A DNA stretch of 64,000 bases from Candidatus Kryptoniota bacterium. Lineage in GTDB: Bacteria; Bacteroidota; Ignavibacteria; Kryptoniales; Kryptoniaceae. Where the stretch lies: contig CALJEK010000031.1 of assembly GCA_938074445.1 (NCBI GenBank), positions 1 through 64,000 of the forward strand, given 5' to 3'. Position numbers and translations under genes: made by a program. Under the pieces are notes generated by a model. The model was not told the origin of the DNA, did no database searches, and saw nothing but the letters and a program-made list of their open reading frames with translations. Numbering within the stretch: the stretch's first letter is position 1; every line of letters begins with the position of its first letter. Positions 39,577 through 49,336 of the stretch are shown piece by piece.

Positions 39577-39936
39577 CTACTTAAAAATTGGCATATTAAA
39601 CTTTTCCTTCGGTGGATGCCTCCAGATTCGGATGAAATACTTAACATTACCACGGATTAAACCTGTATCATCAAATCTTTCGATATGCACAAACTTCTTT
39701 TCAATTTCCCGCCTTATTTCATCGCTCATTGTTTTCAGGTCCTTTAACCTTTCTTTCAACTTCTCCAAATTTCCGAACCTCACTGAATCAACGAACAATT
39801 TTTGAATTTTTTCGCAATCCGAAATCGAATCTGAAGGCAAAGCCAAGTATTTTGTCTTATTCTCAGAATTCGCAAAACCTTCCAAGGCAAAGAAGCATAA
39901 TAAAGTTGCAAACTTTTTAATTACAGATTGCCTCAC
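39577..39936 (-). CDS. Small secreted hypothetical protein within the rpsP-rplS operon
   Basis: Signal peptide VIKKFATLLCFFALEGFANS, mature helical region; same strand and spacing as operon neighbours. Confidence 0.65.
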   Translation of the reverse strand: MRQSVIKKFATLLCFFALEGFANSENKTKYLALPSDSISDCEKIQKLFVDSVRFGNLEKLKERLKDLKTMSDEIRREIEKKFVHIERFDDTGLIRGNVKYFIRIWRHPPKEKFNMPIFK

Positions 39937-39983
39937 TTCATCGTTTAAGATTGAGTGGAAGCAATTTCAGAACTAAAAATACC

Positions 39984-40229
39984 TCATTGTAAAATTTCCA
40001 ACACCGCTTTTTTGCCTTCTTTGGCAGCGACAGCGCTCAACAACACACGCATAGCATTTGCCGTCCTTCCTCTCCTCCCGATAACCTTTCCAACATCATC
40101 TCGACCGACCTGCAATCTAAAAATCACACGATTCTCCCTGTCCTCCATCGTTATCTTTACATCTTCAGGTTTGTCAACCAGATGTTTTGCGATGAATTCA
40201 AGAAATTCGCGCATTTTCAAGCCCTCCAT
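39984..40229 (-). CDS. khpA: KH-domain RNA-binding protein KhpA
   Basis: VGRDDVGKVIGRRGRTANAMRVLLSAVAAKEGKKAVLEI; between rpsP and rimM. Confidence 0.94.
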   Translation of the reverse strand: MEGLKMREFLEFIAKHLVDKPEDVKITMEDRENRVIFRLQVGRDDVGKVIGRRGRTANAMRVLLSAVAAKEGKKAVLEILQ

Positions 40230-40271
40230 AATGTTTCAATTTATACCATGGAGGGCGTCACCATCAAGAAA

Positions 40272-40697
40272 TTAACTTTCCTGAGATGGCGCCTCTCCCT
40301 GCTCAGAGCTCTTCTCTTTCTGTTTTTTCCTCAATCTCCTTCTCTCTTTCTTCTCTGCCTCTTTCTTCTCCTTGTTCATTTGAAGATTAAGCCATTTTTC
40401 ATACTCAGCCTGAATGAATGCTTCATCTTTACCTTGCTTCATTAAAGACCACTTTAACCATATCCCCTTCCTTCTCAAAAGAGATTTAACGGTATCGGTC
40501 GGAATTGCGCCTTTTTTAAGCCAATGTATAACTCTGTCTTCTTTAACTTCAATTTGCATCGGCATTGGAAGAGGGTTATACCAACCAATTGATTCGATAT
40601 ACTTCCCATCTCTTGGTTCCTTTGCATCAGCGACAACAATTCTGTAAAAAGGTTGTTTCTTCTTTCCAAATCTTTGCAACCGAATCTTTACAGCCAA
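40272..40697 (-). CDS. rpsP: Ribosomal protein S16
   Basis: MAVKIRLQRFGKKKQPFYRIVVADAKEPRDGKYIESIGWYNP. Confidence 0.97.
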   Translation of the reverse strand: MAVKIRLQRFGKKKQPFYRIVVADAKEPRDGKYIESIGWYNPLPMPMQIEVKEDRVIHWLKKGAIPTDTVKSLLRRKGIWLKWSLMKQGKDEAFIQAEYEKWLNLQMNKEKKEAEKKERRRLRKKQKEKSSEQGEAPSQES

Positions 40698-40727
40698 ATT
40701 TTTCTCCCCATTTGTTTTTAATTTTAT

Positions 40728-42053
40728 CTAAAATGGAATTTTAAAATTCTTAAACCTTCCGCGATTTAACTGCTTGATCAACTTTTGCATCTCCTCAAAT
40801 TGCCTCAACAACACATTAACATCCTGCACCGTGGTTCCACTTCCCATAGCAATTCTTCTTTTACGGCTTGCGTTGATAATTTGCGGTCTTTGCCTTTCCT
40901 CGGGTGTCATCGAGTTTATTATCGCTTCCAACTTAACAAGTTGCTTTTCATCTATATCGATATTCCTCAATGCACTTCCAACTCCAGGGATCATACTTAA
41001 CAATTCCTTTAGCGGTCCCATCTTTCTTATTTCTCTTATCTGATCTCTGAAATCCTCGAGGGTAAATTGATTTTTTTTAAGTTTTTCTTCGAGCTTCTTT
41101 GCTTTCTCTTCATCAACTTGCTTCTGGGCTTTTTCAACAAGTGTTATTATATCACCCATTCCCAAAATCCTCGAAGCCATGCGGTCAGGATAAAACGGTT
41201 CAAGAGCATCGAGCTTTTCGCCAACACTTACAAATTTTATCGGCTTGTTCACAACCGCTTTAATTGAAAGAGCAGCGCCACCGCGAGCATCCCCATCAAG
41301 CTTCGTTAAAACAACACCATCAAAATTCAATCTATCGTTAAACTCCTTTGCGACATTAACCGCTTCCTGCCCAGTCATTGAATCAACAACGAAAAGAATT
41401 TCATGAGGTTTCACGGCGTCTTTTATCCTTTCAACCTCCTGCATCATTTCCTCATCTATGTGCATTCTACCTGCAGTATCAATTATAACAATGTCTCTGT
41501 AATTTTTTCTCGCGAAATCAATAGAACCCACCGCAATTTGAACAGGGTCTACGCCTGAATCCATTGAAAAAACAGGAACCTGAATCTGGTCACCCAATTG
41601 TTTCAGTTGCTCAATCGCAGCTGGACGATATATATCAGCTGCAACTAAAAGCGGGTGTCTGCCCTTATGCTTTAAATGATTTGCAAGCTTCGCACAAAAA
41701 GTTGTTTTACCAGAACCCTGAAGCCCAACTATCATTATCACAGTTGGTGGATTTGAAGAAAATTTTATATCCGCACGCGTTGACCCCATCAAATTTACAA
41801 GCTCGTCATAAATAATCTTTATCAACATCTGCCCTGGCGTAACACTTCTCAATACCTCCTGCCCCAGCGCCTTTTGCTGAACCTTCTCGGTAAAATCTTT
41901 AACTACTTTGTAATTAACATCTGCTTCAAGAAGAACGCGCCTGACCTCACGCATCGTCTCAGCAATGTTAGACTCAGTGATCCTGGCCTGACCACGAATC
42001 TTCTTAAAAAGCAATTCAAATTTTTGGGTTATCTCCTCAAACATCTTGCTCAA
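40728..42053 (-). CDS. ffh: Signal recognition particle protein
   Basis: GLQGSGKTTFCAKLANHLK; DTAGRMHID; TKLDGDARGGAALSI. Confidence 0.97.
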   Translation of the reverse strand: MSKMFEEITQKFELLFKKIRGQARITESNIAETMREVRRVLLEADVNYKVVKDFTEKVQQKALGQEVLRSVTPGQMLIKIIYDELVNLMGSTRADIKFSSNPPTVIMIVGLQGSGKTTFCAKLANHLKHKGRHPLLVAADIYRPAAIEQLKQLGDQIQVPVFSMDSGVDPVQIAVGSIDFARKNYRDIVIIDTAGRMHIDEEMMQEVERIKDAVKPHEILFVVDSMTGQEAVNVAKEFNDRLNFDGVVLTKLDGDARGGAALSIKAVVNKPIKFVSVGEKLDALEPFYPDRMASRILGMGDIITLVEKAQKQVDEEKAKKLEEKLKKNQFTLEDFRDQIREIRKMGPLKELLSMIPGVGSALRNIDIDEKQLVKLEAIINSMTPEERQRPQIINASRKRRIAMGSGTTVQDVNVLLRQFEEMQKLIKQLNRGRFKNFKIPF

Positions 42054-42144
42054 ATTTTATCTTTAAACTCGGAAAGAGAAACTTTCCTTTTTGCTTTGCA
42101 AATTTAAAAAAAATCAATTTCTTTTACAAAATGAGCGCTTCAAA

Positions 42145-43311
42145 TCAACTAACCCGTCTTAAATAAACAAAACAAACCAGCGACAAAACCTGAAGCCCAA
42201 TTGAAAAAATAATCAAATAAACGATCGAAACCTCGTATAACCATCCAATAGCCAATCCCCCAACAAACCACGCAACCCCAAACAAACTATGAAATATCCC
42301 ATAAGCCAAACCTCGCCTTTGGAATGGAACGATTATCGCTATAGCCGATTTCATCACCGTTTCCTGAAATCCCATCACTACACCCCACAAAATTACCCCA
42401 ATAATCACTAATATTAAATTCCCCCAAACAAATGCGAAAATTGACACAGGCATAGCAAAAATAGGAATAAGAAAAAGAACCTTAAGCTTAAATCTGTCGA
42501 ACAACCCACCGACAATAAGCGCGGTTACCGCGTCAATCGCCATAGCCAGAGCGAATAAAGACGGAATTATCTCATCAGGCATGATTTGGATTTTCTTAAA
42601 GTGGTAAGATATAATCTGAAAATGCGGATAACCACATATCGTGAGCATGCTAAATAAAAGATAAAGATAAAAAGTCTTGCCAAATTTTTTATCGCTTGAG
42701 CCCGTACTTTCGGTCTCCAAAAGCTCTGGTTTTGGATAAATTGCCACAGTTGTAAAAAGCGTCAAAAGAGATAAAATTGCAGGAATCCCAAGGGACAGGA
42801 AAGCCAAAGCATAACTTTTGCTTGAGTAAATCACTCCAGCGACAACCAATGGTCCAACAACTGCACCAATTTGGTCAAGCGCTTCATGTAATCCAAAACC
42901 CTTTCCATATCCGATGTTCGAGGAGGCATAGGAAAGAATCGTATCTCGTGCTGGAGTTCTTACAGCTTTGCCAAATCTCTCAGCTATAATTAAAATAGAT
43001 GCGATTTCCCAACTCCCAGCAAAAGCGAGCAATGGCACCGCGACAAGATTAATTAAATATCCAGCAACTGTTATAAACCAATGTTTTTTCGTTTTGTCAA
43101 CAACATAGCCAGAGATCAAACGAAATCCATATCCAACCAACTCTCCTAACCCACTAATTAAACCAACCGCTGTTGCACTTGCACCTAAAGTGAACAAAAA
43201 AGGACCCAAAATTCCCCGAGACCCTTCATAAGTTATATCCGCAAACAAACTAACAAATCCAAGCAATATAACAACTTTAAACGCTCTCCTAACATCGATT
43301 TTACTTTGCAT
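42145..43311 (-). CDS. MFS transporter
   Basis: 12-TM-like; ADITYEGSRGILGPFLFTLGASATAVGLISGLGELVGYGFRLISGYVVDKTKKHW. Confidence 0.9.
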   Translation of the reverse strand: MQSKIDVRRAFKVVILLGFVSLFADITYEGSRGILGPFLFTLGASATAVGLISGLGELVGYGFRLISGYVVDKTKKHWFITVAGYLINLVAVPLLAFAGSWEIASILIIAERFGKAVRTPARDTILSYASSNIGYGKGFGLHEALDQIGAVVGPLVVAGVIYSSKSYALAFLSLGIPAILSLLTLFTTVAIYPKPELLETESTGSSDKKFGKTFYLYLLFSMLTICGYPHFQIISYHFKKIQIMPDEIIPSLFALAMAIDAVTALIVGGLFDRFKLKVLFLIPIFAMPVSIFAFVWGNLILVIIGVILWGVVMGFQETVMKSAIAIIVPFQRRGLAYGIFHSLFGVAWFVGGLAIGWLYEVSIVYLIIFSIGLQVLSLVCFVYLRRVS

Positions 43312-43419
43312 GTTGCTAAACTTTTTATTTTGTTTAATTTTTTTAAAACAAAAAGCCCCACCCTTTAGCCATTCAAAGGCTAAAAGATGGGAGCAACTTG
43401 TGAAACAAAACTTAAAAAT

Positions 43420-45459
43420 TTATTTTTTCAAATACATATCAAGCCAATCTAAAACAATCGTCCACCACAATCTTGCATTTTGTGGCTTTAAGATATGATG
43501 TCCTTCGTCCGGAAAATAAAGCATCTTCGAGGGAACGCCCATCCTTTGTAAAGCTGTAAACATCATAAATCCTTGGCTGACATCAACTCTGTAATCAAGT
43601 TGTCCATGAATTACAAGCGTCGGCGTTTTAAAATTCTTGACATAATAACTTGGGGACCATTTCTTATACTGTTCTGGATTTGTCCACGGTGTCCCTTTAA
43701 ATTCCCATTCAGGGAACCACAACTCCTCCGTCGAGCCATACATACTTTGGAGATCAAATACGCCAGCATGCGAAACAAGACATTTAAATATTCCCCTATC
43801 ATTATGCCCAGCGATCCAATTTATCATATATCCACCATAAGAAGCCCCAGCAGCACCAATTCTGTCTTTATCAACAAAATCAAACTTCTTTATAACGTAA
43901 TCAACACCTTTCATTAAATCCTCAAAAACTTTCCCACCCCAATCTCCGCTTATTTCATCTGTAAACTTCTGCCCGTAGCCCGTCGAACCACGCGGATTTA
44001 TCATCACAACGACATAACCTCTTGAAGCAAACATTTGCGCATTCCATCTATAGTGAAAATTATCACCCCACATCGACTGCGGACCCCCGTGAATTAAAAA
44101 AACAGTCGGATATTTCACGCCGAATTTAAAAAATGGCGGTTTTAAAATAAACCCATGAACTTTTGTCCCACCAGCCCCAGCAAACCAAAAATCCTCAAGC
44201 GCGTTCATCTCAAGTTGAAGAAGTAAAGAATCATTATGATGTGTAAGTTGAACCGTTTCGAAATTAGAAAGATCAAGGCGATAAATTTCGGCTGGCTTAT
44301 TTATTGACTCCCTTTTAAAAATCAAGAACCTACCATCAGAAGTTATACCAATCTCCGTGTTGTAACTTCTCTGCGTTATCTGTTTAATCTCCCCTGTTTG
44401 AATGTTAATCCTGTAAATTGAGTTGTAACCTTGATCCTCCGCGGTGAAAAATATAAACTTGCTATCTGGAGACCAAATGACCTCTTCAACTGAGCGATCA
44501 AAATTTTCTGTTAAGTTAATTGTCTTCCCAGTTTCCCTTTCATAAAGCATCAATCTATATTTATCTGATTCGAAACCAGCTCTAAATTGCGCTCTGTAAG
44601 CTATATATCTCCCATCTGGGGAGTAAACGGGCTGATTGTCATTTGCCTTGTTCGTTGTGATTCTTTTTATACTTCCACCCTCGGGGGTTGTGATAAAAAG
44701 GTCATTGTTGGTGCTTATAGCGATCATCGTATCGGTGTTTCGAACAAAACAAATTTCTTTTCCATCGGGTGAAAAGGCATAATCAACCTTACCGCCAAGG
44801 TCTATGGGCGGTGTGTCGTAGTCCCCAGGAGTTACGTCAACTATCTTTCCAGTGTTAATCTCAACGGTAAATAGATGACTTCTTTTATCATCGATCCATC
44901 TGTTCCAGATTCTGAATGGTAATCTTGTGAAAATTTTAGCTTTTACCTTACTTGTCTCCTTTTCCTTTTCCCTTTTTAAATTACAATCGTTATCTGGACA
45001 ATCCGGGTAAACCTGTGATACAAAGGCAAGATATTTCCCATCCGGAGACCATATAACACCATCGGCACCAAGAGCCATATTCGTTATTTTCCTAACCTCC
45101 CCGCTTTCAAGCTCCGTAATGTAAACTTGGGGTTCGCCGTCCCGCGCTGAAATAAATGCAAGTTTTTTCCCATCAGGAGACCATGTTGGCGAATAACTTG
45201 AACCATCTTTTGTCAATTGCATAACTTTATCCCCATCAATTGAAACAAGATAAATATCTCTTCGCCCTTTATTCTCTTCCATACTATAAGATGTGACCAC
45301 ATAAGCAATCCACTTCCCATCAGGTGAAACAGACAAACCAGACACCCTTTTCATAGCCCAGAGGTCCTCAACAGTTATAGCTCTTTTCTGAGCATATGAT
45401 GGGAGAACAGTTAGGATAACCAACGAAAGGATGAAGATCAGGTAAATTTTCCTTGCCAT
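43420..45459 (-). CDS. S9 family (prolyl oligopeptidase-like) peptidase
   Basis: WD40-like PD40 repeats (SPTWSPDGKKLAFIS); catalytic GASYGGYM; GHHILKP. Confidence 0.94.
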   Translation of the reverse strand: MARKIYLIFILSLVILTVLPSYAQKRAITVEDLWAMKRVSGLSVSPDGKWIAYVVTSYSMEENKGRRDIYLVSIDGDKVMQLTKDGSSYSPTWSPDGKKLAFISARDGEPQVYITELESGEVRKITNMALGADGVIWSPDGKYLAFVSQVYPDCPDNDCNLKREKEKETSKVKAKIFTRLPFRIWNRWIDDKRSHLFTVEINTGKIVDVTPGDYDTPPIDLGGKVDYAFSPDGKEICFVRNTDTMIAISTNNDLFITTPEGGSIKRITTNKANDNQPVYSPDGRYIAYRAQFRAGFESDKYRLMLYERETGKTINLTENFDRSVEEVIWSPDSKFIFFTAEDQGYNSIYRINIQTGEIKQITQRSYNTEIGITSDGRFLIFKRESINKPAEIYRLDLSNFETVQLTHHNDSLLLQLEMNALEDFWFAGAGGTKVHGFILKPPFFKFGVKYPTVFLIHGGPQSMWGDNFHYRWNAQMFASRGYVVVMINPRGSTGYGQKFTDEISGDWGGKVFEDLMKGVDYVIKKFDFVDKDRIGAAGASYGGYMINWIAGHNDRGIFKCLVSHAGVFDLQSMYGSTEELWFPEWEFKGTPWTNPEQYKKWSPSYYVKNFKTPTLVIHGQLDYRVDVSQGFMMFTALQRMGVPSKMLYFPDEGHHILKPQNARLWWTIVLDWLDMYLKK

Positions 45460-45661
45460 GGTTTAAGTAACCTTTTGTTTTTAAACGTGCACAAAATTTT
45501 AATCAAAATTTGAAACTAATCCAACATACACTTGCAAAATGGGTATAAACTTTATATATTTTAGCAAAAAGCGAAATATCACGAGCAAATTAAAAATGAA
45601 ACGAAAAAGCCGAAACGGCAAAAATTTACTAATCCCCTTCCAATTTTACGCCCACTATTTC

Positions 45662-45687
45662 GCCCAATGGTGGCGCCACCATTGGGC
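45662..45687. repeat. 26-bp perfect palindrome
   Basis: gcccaatggtggc|gccaccattgggc, in the divergent intergenic region. Confidence 0.9.
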
Positions 45688-45778
45688 ATAAGATAAAATT
45701 CCAACCTCAAATAATTTATTTTTCAATGCAAAAATTTGCTATTTACACAAAACTATCATAAAAATGGAGGTGAAAAAT

Positions 45779-46801
45779 ATGATCGTTGTTATGGAACCCG
45801 ACGCAACGGAGGAAGAAATTCAAAATGTCATAAAAATTTTAAACGAATACGGCTTTGATGTCCACCGTTCAACCGGCGTCACAAGAACTGTGCTCGGAGC
45901 AATAGGGGTAAAGCCTGATTTCGACCATAGAAATATCCAACTCCTACCGGGCGTTGCCGAAGTGTATAGAATAACAGAACCTTATAAACTCGCAAATCGC
46001 GCCTTTAAACACGAAGGAACGGTAATAAATATAAACGGGGTAAAAATAGGCAGTAACATCGAAGAGATAGTCATAATGGCTGGTCCGTGCGCCGTTGAAA
46101 GCGAAGAACAGATATTCACAATAGCAAAACATGTAGCCGAGCATGGCGCTAAAATTTTAAGAGGCGGGGCATTTAAACCCAGAACTTCACCGTATTCATT
46201 TCAGGGACTTGGTGAAGAGGGATTAAAGCTTTTAAGGTCAGCTGCCGATGAATATGGACTGCTTGTTATCACCGAGGTCCTTGATACTAAAGACATAGAC
46301 CTCGTTGCAAAATATGCTGATATACTTCAAGTAGGTGCAAGGAACATGCAAAATTTCTCATTGTTAAAAGAACTTGGTAAAATTAATAAACCTGTGATGC
46401 TAAAAAGAGGACTCGCTGCAACAATTGAGGAATGGCTTATGGCTGCTGAATACATACTCGCCGGAGGAAACCATAATGTTATACTTTGCGAGAGAGGAAT
46501 TAGAACCTTTGAAACATCAACAAGAAATACGCTCGATATAAATGCAATTCCAGTTATACACAAAAAAAGCCACCTACCAATTGTCGCTGACCCATCACAT
46601 GCAACAGGAATAAGAGATAAAGTTATACCTATAGCAAGAGCTGCGATCGCAGCAGGTGCTGATGGGTTAATCGTTGAAGTGCATCATCAACCAGAAAAAG
46701 CGAAATCAGATGGACCTCAATCTCTATACCTTGAACAATTCACACAACTTATGAATGAAGTAAGAAAAATAGCTGAGGCGATAGGAAGGAAAATTCAATA
46801 A
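45779..46801 (+). CDS. aroF: 3-deoxy-7-phosphoheptulonate synthase
   Basis: [53 protein letters not shown] 45779 is preceded by GGAGGTG at 45767; the track start 45764 is probably too early. Confidence 0.94.
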   Translation: MIVVMEPDATEEEIQNVIKILNEYGFDVHRSTGVTRTVLGAIGVKPDFDHRNIQLLPGVAEVYRITEPYKLANRAFKHEGTVININGVKIGSNIEEIVIMAGPCAVESEEQIFTIAKHVAEHGAKILRGGAFKPRTSPYSFQGLGEEGLKLLRSAADEYGLLVITEVLDTKDIDLVAKYADILQVGARNMQNFSLLKELGKINKPVMLKRGLAATIEEWLMAAEYILAGGNHNVILCERGIRTFETSTRNTLDINAIPVIHKKSHLPIVADPSHATGIRDKVIPIARAAIAAGADGLIVEVHHQPEKAKSDGPQSLYLEQFTQLMNEVRKIAEAIGRKIQ

Positions 46802-46804
46802 ATT

Positions 46805-47908
46805 TTGCCAAACACAATGATATTTAGAAAAATTTCAATCATAGGAACTGGCTTAATTGGGGGCTCGATAGCCCTCTCTTTGAGACAATCAAAGGAATAT
46901 AATTTCACAATCACAGGGTTTGACACTAACCCTGATGCCCTTAATCTTGCACTTGAGCTCGGTGCAATTGACAAAAAAGCCGATTCAATTGAAGAAGCAG
47001 TGAAAGACGCCGATGTGGTGTTTTTATGCACACCCATTAGCGAAATCTTACAACAACTTCACACAGTATCGAAACATGTAAAACCTGGAACAGTAATAAC
47101 AGATGTCGGAAGCGTCAAGAAAATTATTTTAAAGGAAGCTGAAAAAATTAAAAACGATGTTTATTTCATCGGCGGTCACCCTATGGCTGGGTCAGAAAGA
47201 AAAGGTATATTATCTGCAGACCCATTCCTCTTTGAGAACGCAGTATATGTATTATGTCCGAAATTCAATGTCCCAATAAAAATGGTAAACGAATTCATCG
47301 AACTAATAAAGTTAACAGGAGCAAACATAATCCTGCTTGATCCAGAAATTCATGACAGAATAGCTGGCTATATCAGCCATCTGCCACAATTAATCGCCGT
47401 CTTGCTTGTCAACACTGTCGGGAGTATGGGACCTGATTACCTTTCACTGTCAGGAGGTGGATTTAAGGACTTAACACGAATTGCATCAAGCCAATTTGAA
47501 ATATGGCACGATATAATCTCGTTCAATAGAGAAAAAATAATTGAAGCGCTTGATAACTTTATAAACGGGCTTAGCAAATACAGAGAGATTATCAAATCCG
47601 ACAAAATAGGCGAATTAAAATCTGAGTTTGACAATGCTTTTAAACTTCGAAACGAAATTCCATCCAGCCGAAAGGGCTTTCTCAATGTCCTATACGATGT
47701 GTTCATAATGGTTGAGGATAAACCGGGCGTTTTAAGCAAAATCTCAACAGCGTTATATAAAGGGGGATTAAACATAAAGGATATCGAACTTCTGCGCGTC
47801 AGAGAGGGAATAGGTGGAACATTTCGCCTCTCGTTTGGAAGTGAAAGCGACGCAAGAAAAGCTATTGAGATAATAAACGAACTGGGATACAAAGTTTTCA
47901 CGAGATGA
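46805..47908 (+). CDS. tyrA: Prephenate dehydrogenase with C-terminal ACT domain
   Basis: SIIGTGLIGGSIALSLR; GGHPMAGSERKGI; HDRIAGYISHLPQ; C-terminal VEDKPGVLSKISTALYKGGLNIKDIELLRVREG. Start TTG 46805 or ATG 46820. Confidence 0.93.
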   Translation: MPNTMIFRKISIIGTGLIGGSIALSLRQSKEYNFTITGFDTNPDALNLALELGAIDKKADSIEEAVKDADVVFLCTPISEILQQLHTVSKHVKPGTVITDVGSVKKIILKEAEKIKNDVYFIGGHPMAGSERKGILSADPFLFENAVYVLCPKFNVPIKMVNEFIELIKLTGANIILLDPEIHDRIAGYISHLPQLIAVLLVNTVGSMGPDYLSLSGGGFKDLTRIASSQFEIWHDIISFNREKIIEALDNFINGLSKYREIIKSDKIGELKSEFDNAFKLRNEIPSSRKGFLNVLYDVFIMVEDKPGVLSKISTALYKGGLNIKDIELLRVREGIGGTFRLSFGSESDARKAIEIINELGYKVFTR

Positions 47909-48498
47909 TAGAAAAGATTTTAAACATATTCAAAAGAAAAACCGAACAAGAAGAAAATCCCGAGATAAAAATAACACCAAGAACCCTCGTCGTCCTGTGT
48001 GGCGTTGCGGGAAGTGGAAAATCAACATTTGCTAAGAAATTTTTTAAAAGAACTCAAATAGTATCATCCGACAATTGCAGAGCTGTTATCTCCGATAACC
48101 CAGCAAACCAAGCGGTATCCAAACATGCATTTGACCTCTTTTATTTCATAATCGAGAAAAGATTACTCGTCGGAAGATTGACAGTTGCAGATGCAACATC
48201 ACTTTCAAAAGAAACAAGGCGACAACTAATTGAGATAGCAAGGAAATACGGGTTTAAAGTTGTAATAATCATTTTTGACATCCCACTTGAGATTTGCATA
48301 GAAAGGGATCAAAAAAGACCAAGAAAAGTAGGTGAACAAGTCATACGAAATCAATACATAAATTTTCTCGAAGCGAAAAAATCGATCCCAACCGAAGGAT
48401 TTGATGAAATTTTTATTTTAAATGAAAAAACACTCGACACAGCAACCGTCAGAATTATCCCCCCTTATACAACCTCGAATAACTCAGCAAGCCTTTGA
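47905..48498 (+). CDS. P-loop kinase (polynucleotide-kinase/Pnkp-like)
   Basis: LCGVAGSGKSTFAKKF; IVSSDNCRAVISD; VADATSLSKETRRQLIEIAR; ATGA coupling with tyrA. Confidence 0.8.
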   Translation: MIEKILNIFKRKTEQEENPEIKITPRTLVVLCGVAGSGKSTFAKKFFKRTQIVSSDNCRAVISDNPANQAVSKHAFDLFYFIIEKRLLVGRLTVADATSLSKETRRQLIEIARKYGFKVVIIIFDIPLEICIERDQKRPRKVGEQVIRNQYINFLEAKKSIPTEGFDEIFILNEKTLDTATVRIIPPYTTSNNSASL

Positions 48499-49307
48499 TT
48501 TTTCCTCAATATAGCGATTAAAAAATTCTGCATTGAATAAACTTCTACAGCAAAAGCCGGAAATCCAAGATATCCTAAAAGTGGCATTTCAAAAATCTTA
48601 GGACCAGCGAACGGAATCGGAACAGTATAAATCCATTTACCAATAGCCCAATAATTCCAAAATTCCCAAAGCACACCACATATCAAACCAGCAAGAAAAA
48701 GAGAAAGCAATGTAGTCACCTTACCTTTCTCAAATTCTCTGAATAAGCTTTCTCCACCAAGTTTGTAATTTAACGGCTCGAGAAGAAAGACAAAACCAAC
48801 CCAAACGAAAGCAAAAAGATAAGAAGCCACTTCAGATGGCAAAACCAAAGGAACAACTAAAAAAAGCAAACCTAAAATAAAATAAACTGTCAATTTTCTA
48901 TCCGTCGTTCTCGAAGGTTTCTTATTCACATTCTTAAAAAATGGGGTGATAAGCTGACTTGTCTCAAGTATAGCAGGGAAAATTGTAGCAAATGACCAAA
49001 CATAACCAACTGTCCTTGCAAACGCATTCTCTGGCAAACCAACATAGTACCAATTTTTAAGATGAAAATTATATGCTTCAAAAATCAACCAACATATAAT
49101 CGACCACGGCAACATAATTAAAAACTCGGTAGTGCGAGTTTTAATTAAAGAACTTTTGTAAAGCTTGAAATTTAACGCATCGACGAATAAAATATATCCA
49201 GTCCAAACAATTGGAGTGAAATAAATCCCGACAACTTCAACCTTGAGGAAAAGTAAAACTTCAGCGGTCAAGATTATGAATATCCCCAAATACCCATAAA
49301 ACGGCAT
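48465..49307 (-). CDS. Polytopic membrane protein with internal duplication
   Basis: Two similar halves: VWTGYILFVDALNFKL..IICWLIFEAYNFHLKNWYYVGLP and VWVGFVFLLEPLNYKL..LICGVLWEFWNYWAIGKWIYTVPIP. Confidence 0.75.
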   Translation of the reverse strand: MPFYGYLGIFIILTAEVLLFLKVEVVGIYFTPIVWTGYILFVDALNFKLYKSSLIKTRTTEFLIMLPWSIICWLIFEAYNFHLKNWYYVGLPENAFARTVGYVWSFATIFPAILETSQLITPFFKNVNKKPSRTTDRKLTVYFILGLLFLVVPLVLPSEVASYLFAFVWVGFVFLLEPLNYKLGGESLFREFEKGKVTTLLSLFLAGLICGVLWEFWNYWAIGKWIYTVPIPFAGPKIFEMPLLGYLGFPAFAVEVYSMQNFLIAILRKNQRLAELFEVV

Positions 49308-49336
49308 AGGATTCTAAGGCTTTATTTTTCAGATTA

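Noticed and set aside
45662-45687. Rho-independent terminator interpretation of the 26-bp palindrome
   Set aside because: Lies between divergent gene starts and has no T-run on either strand.
47905-48498. Zeta-toxin (toxin-antitoxin) interpretation of the P-loop kinase
   Set aside because: No antitoxin-like small gene adjacent; motifs fit a Pnkp-like kinase better.
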